Shown: in pieces, positions 51,768 through 59,036 of the stretch
How positions within the stretch are numbered: the first letter of the stretch is position 1
Layout of the letters: each line of letters begins with the position of its first letter
Assembly (NCBI GenBank): GCA_000687655.1
Contig: JHWR01000009.1
Span: 1 to 64,000, forward strand
Direction of reading: 5' to 3'
DNA: 64,000 nt
From: Lachnospiraceae bacterium YSB2008
GTDB taxonomy: Bacteria; Bacillota; Clostridia; Lachnospirales; Lachnospiraceae
Made by a program: the position numbers and the translations under genes
Notes under the pieces: model-generated
What the model saw: the letters and a program-made list of their open reading frames with translations, nothing else
The model's database searches: none
What the model was told of the DNA's origin: nothing

Positions 51768-52916
51768 TTATTTATTCTCTTCCTTCTTTTCTTCTTCCTT
51801 AACTTCCTTCTTGTCATCCTTCTTCATATCGAGCTTCATATCGCCTTCCTTTACCCAGCCGATCTTCTTAAGGATTTCATTGAAGATTATTGAGAGTATT
51901 GCAGGGAGCACAACTGATATAAGTATAAGCCCTATCCAGTCAAAGGCTGTTATTCCTGCCTTTGTTCCTTCTGCAACATCATTAACCCATCCTGAGTATA
52001 CTCCGATCTGACCTACAAGTCCGCAGGTACCCATACCGGATGATATCGCCGCACCATTCATTTCCATCTTGAAAAGACATGTTGCGATAGGTCCCGTAAT
52101 AGCGGATGCAAGTGTAGGTGCTATCCATATCTTAGGATTCTTTACTATGTTTGGCATCTGGAGCATTGATGTTCCGAGTCCCTGTGAAACAAGACCGCCC
52201 CATCCATTTTCTTTGAATGAAATAGCCGCGAAACCGATCATCTGTGCAGAACATCCTGCAACTGCAGCTCCACCGGCAAGTCCTGTAAGACCAAGGGCAG
52301 AACATATAGCAGCTGAAGAAATAGGTAATGTAAGTGCTATACCAACTATTACTGAAACAAGTATTCCCATTACAAGTGGCTGCTGTTCTGTTGCAAACAT
52401 TATTACATCACCAAGCTTCATGGCAATCTTTCCAAGGAATGGTGCTATAAGCCATGAAAGGAATACTCCGATTCCGATCGTTACGATAGGTGTTACAAGT
52501 ATATCAACTTTAGTTTCTTTTGAGATGGCCTTTCCGAACTCTGCAGCTATTATGGCGATAAAAAGAACTGCCAGAGGTCCGCCCGCACCACCAAGTGCAT
52601 TTGCAGAGAAACCTACAGTTATAAGCGAGAAAAGTACAAGTGGTGGACTCTTAAGCGCATGACCTATAGCACATGCCATTGCAGCACCGCTCATTGCCAT
52701 TGCCAGTCCGCCAACTGTGTAATCAGTACCGGCTATAGTAGCAACTGTACTTGTCAGAAATCCAATATGGAACTGAGTTCCTATCGTATTAATAATAGTA
52801 CCAATAAGAAGTGATGCGAAAAGTCCCTGTGCCATGGCGCCGAGAGCATCGATACCATATCGCTTAAGGGATATCTCGATATCCTTCTTTTTCATAAAAG
52901 CTTTTACTTTTTCCAT
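51768..52916 (-). CDS. PTS-like IIC-type permease (PTS_EIIC_2)
   Basis: The 382-residue protein has about nine membrane helices, with KRYGIDALGAMAQGLFASLLIGTI near 18, GLAMAMSGAAMACAIGHALKSPPLVLFS near 68 and a Lys/Glu-rich tail. These match the PTS_EIIC_2 family. No IIA or IIB component or HPr is nearby, so it may not act as a typical PTS. The substrate is unknown. It is a single-gene unit with a good promoter and an operator-like repeat. Confidence 0.85.
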   Translation of the reverse strand: MEKVKAFMKKKDIEISLKRYGIDALGAMAQGLFASLLIGTIINTIGTQFHIGFLTSTVATIAGTDYTVGGLAMAMSGAAMACAIGHALKSPPLVLFSLITVGFSANALGGAGGPLAVLFIAIIAAEFGKAISKETKVDILVTPIVTIGIGVFLSWLIAPFLGKIAMKLGDVIMFATEQQPLVMGILVSVIVGIALTLPISSAAICSALGLTGLAGGAAVAGCSAQMIGFAAISFKENGWGGLVSQGLGTSMLQMPNIVKNPKIWIAPTLASAITGPIATCLFKMEMNGAAISSGMGTCGLVGQIGVYSGWVNDVAEGTKAGITAFDWIGLILISVVLPAILSIIFNEILKKIGWVKEGDMKLDMKKDDKKEVKEEEKKEENK

Positions 52917-52948
52917 GATGAAACATTTGCTCCTTTAAGTTTCTATAA

Positions 52949-52973
52949 TGTGAACATATCATATTTATTCACA
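52949..52973. promoter_or_regulatory. Inverted repeat at +2 to +26 of the PTS IIC gene
   Basis: TGTGAA-N13-TTCACA with partial symmetry inside. It begins right after the predicted start near 52975. It is too wide for a CRP site. Operator by position. Confidence 0.5.
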
Positions 52974-52981
52974 ACTTCGGA

Positions 52982-53010
52982 ATTATACAATTATTGGATT
53001 GATTGTGCAA
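52982..53010 (-). promoter_or_regulatory. Promoter of the PTS IIC gene
   Basis: On the minus strand TTGCAC (53005-53010), 17 bp, TATAAT (52982-52987). Confidence 0.7.
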
Positions 53011-53048
53011 CTTTTTTAAAAAGGAAAAACCGTTTCATAACAAAAAAA

Positions 53049-53081
53049 CTGAGTCGAAAGGCTCATCACCTCTCGACTCAG
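53049..53081 (-). terminator. Terminator of the prepilin-like gene
   Basis: CTGAGTCGA / TCGACTCAG with inner AGG/CCT; a long T-run follows on the minus strand. It is 18 bases past the stop. Confidence 0.85.
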
Positions 53082-53098
53082 CATAAGGAATTCGTTGT

Positions 53099-53755
53099 TT
53101 AATTGTCTCTATACTCTGCGCAAGTATCAGGATATATACGATAATCCGGCTGGACGCTTCCACTTTTATGTCCGATCCAAACCTCAGGCATATCATTGTC
53201 CAGACGTCTGTATACTATCCAGCATTCAGGAGCAGCCTTACCATTCTGAGCTTTTCTGTACCTAAACTCAATAGTACTGAATGTCTTACCGTTAAATGAA
53301 TATTGCTTTCCTTTTCCCGTCCAAACACCATCCTTGGCACTTTCCTGATAGAGAGACATAAGGAATTCATTTACCCAGTATTTTTCGAAATTACTCTGAT
53401 CATGTGCTATCTTGAATGAAGCATTCTCCCAACCATTGAAATCAATACCTCTGCACCATGTTACAGGAACTATGTAATACTGATAACCTTTTTCATCGGT
53501 AACCTTTGTCTTTCCACCCGTCTGCTGATCCGTCTCATACCAGCCTTTCATAGCTCCTTCTGAGCCACCGGACATAGCATAATATGCAGCATTATAAATC
53601 AGCTCTGCATTCTGAACATCAACCGCTTTCCTTGCCCTTGTTATATATCTGACAAGAGCGATTGTAAGAGACGAAGCAAGTATAGCCATAATAGCAATTA
53701 TTATTATGAGCTCAACAAGCGAGAAACCTTTATTGTTACTGCGTTTATGTAACAT
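53099..53755 (-). CDS. Prepilin-type N-terminal cleavage/methylation domain protein
   Basis: The 218-residue protein begins MLHKRSNNKGFSLVELIIIIAIMA, a class III (type IV pilin) signal with cleavage after Gly10 and methylated Phe11, followed by a helix to about 43 and a soluble C-domain of 170 residues rich in aromatic residues. No pilus assembly genes (ATPase, peptidase, platform) are in the window. It may be a pseudopilin that uses a remote machinery. It has its own promoter region and terminator. Confidence 0.9.
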   Translation of the reverse strand: MLHKRSNNKGFSLVELIIIIAIMAILASSLTIALVRYITRARKAVDVQNAELIYNAAYYAMSGGSEGAMKGWYETDQQTGGKTKVTDEKGYQYYIVPVTWCRGIDFNGWENASFKIAHDQSNFEKYWVNEFLMSLYQESAKDGVWTGKGKQYSFNGKTFSTIEFRYRKAQNGKAAPECWIVYRRLDNDMPEVWIGHKSGSVQPDYRIYPDTCAEYRDN

Positions 53756-53850
53756 AGCCTCTACCTCCTACCACTAATATACGAATAAAAACAAATACCT
53801 AAGGTTATGTTACCACAAAGCCAGCAAAGTAGCAACGAAGTTTTACAGTA

Positions 53851-53880
53851 ATTATACCGCTTGTTCATACTTTGTTCATA
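53851..53880 (-). promoter_or_regulatory. -10 element and 11-bp-spaced direct repeats before the prepilin gene
   Basis: The minus-strand -10 TATAAT is at 53851-53856. TATGAACAA occurs twice, at 53872-53880 and 53861-53869, one helical turn apart, covering the -35 region, which lacks a TTGACA-like hexamer. Such an arrangement suits an activator. Confidence 0.45.
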
Positions 53881-53888
53881 TTTTCATA

Positions 53889-56405
53889 TTATTTTATACT
53901 GTTATTCAATTCTTCAGCATATCTGACGGTTTCCATTGCATCCCTGCAGAACCTGTCTGCACCGATAGAATCAGAGTATTTCTGAGTCATAACTGCTCCG
54001 CCTACGGCAACCTTTACCCATGGAGCCTGCTCTCTGAGAAGTTTTATCGTGTTTTCCATTGCAGGAACAGTCGTCGTCATAAGCGCACTGAGACCTACCA
54101 TATCTGCATGCAGTTCTATTACCTTGTCTACTATCTCCTGCTCGGGAACATCTTTGCCAAGATCTGTTACATCAAAACCGTAATTCTCCAGGATAAGCCT
54201 GACAATATTCTTTCCTATATCATGAATATCACCGTGAACAGTTGCTATTACTATTTTAAAATCACTGTTTGATTTTTCTGATTCCGCAGAATCAGCAGCT
54301 TTACTACTATCCATTGCATCTGACTCATTACTCAGTACAGATGCTGCCTTGATCTTTTCAAAAGCCTCTTTAGAAGCTTCTGCAGCCATAAGAAGCTGCG
54401 GAAGATATACTTTTTTCGCCTCAAAATCTTCACCGACAATATTCAGCGCAGGGATAATCTCAGTCTGAACTATTTCCAAAGGTGGCATATCTTTGAGGAG
54501 TTCGTCAGTTATGCTGCCCGCTTTCTCACGAAGGCCTCGTATGATTGCATTCTGAAGTGGGCTTACTGAGGGTCCGGCAGCACCACTGTTAACAGCATCA
54601 GCGCCAGGCGCTTTACCTGCCTCACCGGCTGTTCCATTTGACCCTGAGGCCGCTTCGCTTCCTGCCGGAACCAGCGTAGGAAGGCTAGATTCATATTCTA
54701 TGTATTCCGAACAATTCGGATCCATGTCATGAAGAGCTTTAAATGAATGATACACCTGCATCATTTCACGTGAAAACGGGTTCATTATAGCCGCTGACAG
54801 TCCCCATGTCAGAGTAACCGCAAAGAATGTGGATGTGATTACATTTCTTGCAGGAAGACCAAATGAGACATTGGACACGCCGAGCGAAGTATTCACTCCC
54901 AGATCATGCCTTATATCATGAACAGCCTGCATGGTCGCAAGCGCAGCCTTTGTATCTGCACTTATTGTCATAGCGAGCGGATCAAATATGATATCCTTCT
55001 TCTTTATTCCATATTCTTCTGCCTTGGCAAGAATCTTCTTTGCTATAGCCACACGACCGTCTGCAGTTTCAGGTATTCCATCCTCATCGAGAGTAAGCGC
55101 TACAACAAATCCTCCATACTTTGCAACAAGAGGGAATACCGCTTCCATAACTTCGAGCTTTCCATTTACGGAATTGACCATAGCCTTGCCGTTATATATT
55201 CTGAGCGCAGCTTCCATCGCAATCGGATCTGATGTATCAACCTGAAGCGGAAGATCTGTTACTGCCTGAAGTTCTGTAACAACGTTCTTTATCATTGCCA
55301 CTTCATCTATCTCAGGAAGGCCGACATTTACATCAAGTGCATGAACTCCTGCATCTACCTGCTTAAGTCCTTCTCCCAGTATATAATCTATGTCATTTTC
55401 ACGAAGAGCCTGCTTAAAACGTTTCTTTCCTGTAGGATTGATTCGCTCACCTATAAGTATCGGCTCTTTACCGAACTCTACTGCATGAGTATATGAAGAT
55501 ATGAGACTTCTTCCCTTTTCAGTCACAGGGACCGGTTCTGTATCAGTGAGTGCATCAGCTACAGCTTTTATATAATCAGGTGTCGTTCCACAGCATCCGC
55601 CAACTATACGCACACCTTTTTCTACAAGTTTCTTGATAGATTCAGCAAACTCCGGTGGGAAAACGTCATAAACCGTCTTTCCGTCTTCTACCTTAGGAAG
55701 CCCGGCATTCGGCTTGATCAGGACAGGCACCGATGCATATTCAAGGTATTCTTCCATCACTCCTACCAGCTGATCCGGTCCGAGCGAACAGTTTGCGCCC
55801 ACAGCATCTGCTCCCATACCTTCAAGCATAGCAACCATAGCAGCAGGACTCGCGCCTGTCATGAGCTTACTATCACTACCGTACGCATTTGACACGAATA
55901 CAGGAAGATTACTGTTTTCTTTTGCAGCAAGAAGCGCAGCCTTTGTTTCGTAACTGTCATTCATGGTTTCTATAAATATGAGATCTGCTCCTGCAGCAGC
56001 TCCTAACTGAACTGTCTTTGAGAATACTTTAACAGCTTCCTCAAATTCAAAATCACCGTATGGCTTTAGGAGTCGTCCAATCGGTCCTATATCAAGCGCC
56101 ACATACTTCTCTGATTTTTTCTCTGAAAGCTCAGCTGCTTTCCTTGCATTTCCGATAGCCGCTTCGACAATTTCTTTTAATTCTGCCTCATCAAACTTAA
56201 GAATATTCGCACCGAATGTATTTGAAAGCACTACATTTGTTCCTGCATCAAAATAAGCCCTGTGGATTTTTACGATTTCATCCGCATGGCTTATATTCCA
56301 TCTTTCCGGCAATTCTCCGGGCATAAGGCCTGCCGCCTGAAGCAGTGTTCCCATACCTCCATCAAGAAATACCAGATTATCTTTCATATATTCGAGAATA
56401 TTCAT
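53889..56405 (-). CDS. metH: Cobalamin-dependent methionine synthase without activation domain
   Basis: The enzyme transfers methyl from methyltetrahydrofolate to homocysteine via cobalamin. In 838 residues it has the homocysteine domain (DGGMGTLLQAAGLMPGE near 15; zinc Cys pair in VGGCCGTTPD near 270), the pterin-binding domain (GERINPTGKKRFKQAL near 318), a cap and the B12 domain with DIHDIGKNIV near 727. Two Ser/Ala/Gly-rich linkers lie near 580-620 and 690-712. The C-terminal reactivation domain of E. coli MetH is missing and encoded by the gene before it, 26 bp away. Confidence 0.95.
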   Translation of the reverse strand: MNILEYMKDNLVFLDGGMGTLLQAAGLMPGELPERWNISHADEIVKIHRAYFDAGTNVVLSNTFGANILKFDEAELKEIVEAAIGNARKAAELSEKKSEKYVALDIGPIGRLLKPYGDFEFEEAVKVFSKTVQLGAAAGADLIFIETMNDSYETKAALLAAKENSNLPVFVSNAYGSDSKLMTGASPAAMVAMLEGMGADAVGANCSLGPDQLVGVMEEYLEYASVPVLIKPNAGLPKVEDGKTVYDVFPPEFAESIKKLVEKGVRIVGGCCGTTPDYIKAVADALTDTEPVPVTEKGRSLISSYTHAVEFGKEPILIGERINPTGKKRFKQALRENDIDYILGEGLKQVDAGVHALDVNVGLPEIDEVAMIKNVVTELQAVTDLPLQVDTSDPIAMEAALRIYNGKAMVNSVNGKLEVMEAVFPLVAKYGGFVVALTLDEDGIPETADGRVAIAKKILAKAEEYGIKKKDIIFDPLAMTISADTKAALATMQAVHDIRHDLGVNTSLGVSNVSFGLPARNVITSTFFAVTLTWGLSAAIMNPFSREMMQVYHSFKALHDMDPNCSEYIEYESSLPTLVPAGSEAASGSNGTAGEAGKAPGADAVNSGAAGPSVSPLQNAIIRGLREKAGSITDELLKDMPPLEIVQTEIIPALNIVGEDFEAKKVYLPQLLMAAEASKEAFEKIKAASVLSNESDAMDSSKAADSAESEKSNSDFKIVIATVHGDIHDIGKNIVRLILENYGFDVTDLGKDVPEQEIVDKVIELHADMVGLSALMTTTVPAMENTIKLLREQAPWVKVAVGGAVMTQKYSDSIGADRFCRDAMETVRYAEELNNSIK

Positions 56406-56431
56406 GTTACTTATCCTCCGTATTATGTCAA

Positions 56432-57115
56432 CTATTCATTAAGTCCGATTATTGCTGTCACCGATTTTGAAGGTGACATGAGATATGATGCATTGAGCGT
56501 AATTCCAAGTCTCTTTTCAGCATTTACAAGTTTAAGAACATCAGGCTGAACCGTTATAGGAAGGTCTCCGAAGCCCGGTGAATATCTGGGTTTCGCTGTA
56601 AGTCCCTCTTCTTCTGCCGTGATGGATATCTCTCTGTTAAATGTATCGCATAGTGCTTCTGCCCTCTCAGCCCCAAGTCCCTGAAGAAGAAGTCCTCTTA
56701 TACTGTCAGTACGTTCATACCTTCTGATGAGCATATCAATTCCTGCGCCGACTGTTGCCGCAAATATAACTGCTTTTGAACATCCTTCAAGATTCTTTGC
56801 CAGATCTTCCGATTCCTGTTCAAATGGAAGTAAAACTTTTCCTGCATTCCAGCTTATAGGAACTACTGAGTAAGCCACGCGATAAGTGAAGCTGTTTCCG
56901 GCCAGTTTTATTATATCATCCAGAAGCTTCGTCAGTTCATCTGATTCCTCACCCAGATATGACTCGTCAAAACGTCCGAGTCCCTGTCTACGCAGAACTT
57001 CAGCCGGAATTCCCGAATACCGCAGCACTTCCCCGCGCCTGATTGGTGTTACATCCGCTTCATTATACTCTTTATATCCAGGGATTAACAAATCTCTAAG
57101 AATCAATCCTTGCAT
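56432..57115 (-). CDS. Stand-alone methionine synthase activation domain protein
   Basis: This protein supplies the S-adenosylmethionine-binding reactivation function missing from the MetH next door. The start is uncertain: the ATG at 57115 (227 residues) overlaps parE by 20 bp, and a TTG at 57154 would give a longer form; neither has an ideal site. The C-terminal part RYSPGFGDLPITVQPDVLKLVNAEKRLGI near 170 and SYLMSPSKSVTAIIGL at the end are typical of the domain. It probably acts with electron donors such as flavodoxin. Confidence 0.88.
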   Translation of the reverse strand: MQGLILRDLLIPGYKEYNEADVTPIRRGEVLRYSGIPAEVLRRQGLGRFDESYLGEESDELTKLLDDIIKLAGNSFTYRVAYSVVPISWNAGKVLLPFEQESEDLAKNLEGCSKAVIFAATVGAGIDMLIRRYERTDSIRGLLLQGLGAERAEALCDTFNREISITAEEEGLTAKPRYSPGFGDLPITVQPDVLKLVNAEKRLGITLNASYLMSPSKSVTAIIGLNE

Positions 57116-59021
57116 CCTTACTGTTTTCCTCAATATATGCACGTCTAGGTGCAACCTCAGTACCCATCAATGTCTTTGTGATGGAGCTGGCTTCTGCCAT
57201 ACTTGCGATAGCTACCTGTTTCAGGACTCTGTGTTCAGGATCCATCGTTGTCTCAAACAGCTGATCAGCGTCCATTTCACCAAGTCCTTTGTATCTCTGG
57301 ATAGTAAACTTAGTCTTGTGAGACGCTCTGTACTTTTCCAGTTCATCATCTGAATAGAGATACTGTGCCTTCTTTCCTTCACCGACTCTGTAAAGTGGAG
57401 GGATTGCAATATATATATGGCCTTCGTTAATAAGCTCCGGATAGAATCTGTAGAAAAATGTTAGAAGAAGCGTCGCAATATGCGCGCCATCTACATCCGC
57501 ATCCGTCATGATTATTATCTTATTGTAGTTCAGCTTGGTTATATCGAAATCATTTCCAAAGCCCTGAGAGAAACCGCAGCCAAATGCATTGATGAGCGCT
57601 TTAATCTCAGCATTTTCAAGCACCTTGGAAACAGGAACTTTTTCAACGTTGAGAATCTTTCCTCTAAGAGGAAGTATAGCCTGGTACTTTCTGTTACGTG
57701 CAGATTTTGCTGAACCGCCGGCAGAATCACCCTCGACTATAAATATCTCACATTTATCAGCTTCATTGCTCTCCTGGCGTACGAGCTTTCCATTTCCTTC
57801 AAAAGAGAATTTACTGAGATTTACTTTTGCCTTGCTCTTTGCCTTCTCCTTTGCAGTCTCTACAGCCCTGTCCACTATATCCTTAAGAACATCATAGTTT
57901 CTGTCGAAATAAACAGTAAGCTGCTCACGCATTATAGCATCCATGGCATTTGTGACATCAGTATTTGAAAGCCTGGTCTTAGTCTGTCCTTCAAACTGAG
58001 GATCAGGGTGCTTTACTGAAACTATGGCCTGAATACCCTGTCTTATATCTGCGCCCGAAAGATTGGAATCCTTCTCTTTAAGAACTCCCAGTTCATTTCT
58101 GGCATAGTTATTTATAATCTTTGCAAAACCTGACTTAAATCCGGATACATGAGTACCGCCTTCAGGATTTGTAATATTGTTTGTAAATCCTATAACATTT
58201 TCGTCGCCATCTTCTGTTGCAACGAAAACTATGTCTGCTTTAATACCGTTCTTTTCACCACTTATGGATACAACAGGAGAAGTCTTTGTCAGATCCTTGG
58301 ATATATCCTCAACAAAGGCTGTAAGTCCACCAGGCTGGCTGAACACTTCCGGCTCATAACCATCTCTTTTATTCTCATAGATTATTGTAAGCTCAGGATT
58401 AAGATAAGATGTTTCCTTCAATCTCTGTCTTATCGCAGATGATTTGAACTTGACTGTCTCAAATATCCCCTCATCCGGATAAAGTGTAACTGAAGTTCCG
58501 GTCTTCTTTCCTCTCTGCTGAGGTTCGGAAGGAAGAAGTCCGTCTACAAGCTTGGTTGTTGGCTTACCATATGCATATGAGTCATGATATATCATTCCGT
58601 CACGGTAAACATCAACTATAAGTTTCTTTGAGAGTGCGTTTACAACAGCAGAACCAACACCATGGAGACCACCGCTTATCTTATATACCGAATCATTGAA
58701 CTTACCACCTGAATGAAGCACCGTAAAAACAACCCTCTCCGAAGGCTTCTTCTCTGTAGGATGCATATCAACAGGTATTCCTCGACCATCATCTGTTATG
58801 GTTGCGGAGCCGTCCTCGTTGAGCGTTACATTTATGTTCTTACAGAAACCGGCAAGATGCTCATCTACAGCATTGTCTATGATTTCCTGAACCAGATGAT
58901 TAAGGCCCGTTCTGCCTGTACTGCCAATATACATACCCGGTCTGAGTCTTACAGGCTCAAGTCCTTTCAGAACCTTAATGTCCTCGCCGGTATAATCCAT
59001 TCTTTCTTCTTTCTTCGCCAT
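57096..59021 (-). CDS. parE: Type IIA topoisomerase subunit B (ParE-like)
   Basis: This ATPase subunit of topoisomerase IV (or gyrase) is 641 residues. It shows the GHKL ATPase motifs EIIDNAVDEH near 46, DDGRGIPVD near 77 and GGLHGVGSAVVNALS near 115, then the TOPRIM motifs EGDSAGGSA near 427 and DADVDGAHI near 505, ending with QRYKGLGEMDADQLFETTMDP. It lies directly before the A subunit, 15 bp apart. ParE is preferred over GyrB because of the A-subunit features and because the gyrase pair usually sits near dnaA, but the call is not certain. Confidence 0.85.
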   Translation of the reverse strand: MAKKEERMDYTGEDIKVLKGLEPVRLRPGMYIGSTGRTGLNHLVQEIIDNAVDEHLAGFCKNINVTLNEDGSATITDDGRGIPVDMHPTEKKPSERVVFTVLHSGGKFNDSVYKISGGLHGVGSAVVNALSKKLIVDVYRDGMIYHDSYAYGKPTTKLVDGLLPSEPQQRGKKTGTSVTLYPDEGIFETVKFKSSAIRQRLKETSYLNPELTIIYENKRDGYEPEVFSQPGGLTAFVEDISKDLTKTSPVVSISGEKNGIKADIVFVATEDGDENVIGFTNNITNPEGGTHVSGFKSGFAKIINNYARNELGVLKEKDSNLSGADIRQGIQAIVSVKHPDPQFEGQTKTRLSNTDVTNAMDAIMREQLTVYFDRNYDVLKDIVDRAVETAKEKAKSKAKVNLSKFSFEGNGKLVRQESNEADKCEIFIVEGDSAGGSAKSARNRKYQAILPLRGKILNVEKVPVSKVLENAEIKALINAFGCGFSQGFGNDFDITKLNYNKIIIMTDADVDGAHIATLLLTFFYRFYPELINEGHIYIAIPPLYRVGEGKKAQYLYSDDELEKYRASHKTKFTIQRYKGLGEMDADQLFETTMDPEHRVLKQVAIASMAEASSITKTLMGTEVAPRRAYIEENSKDARIDS

Positions 59022-59036
59022 ATCCTGTTCAACCTT

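Noticed and set aside
52949-52973. CRP-type site TGTGA...TCACA
   Set aside because: The spacing between half-sites is far larger than the 6 bp of a CRP site.
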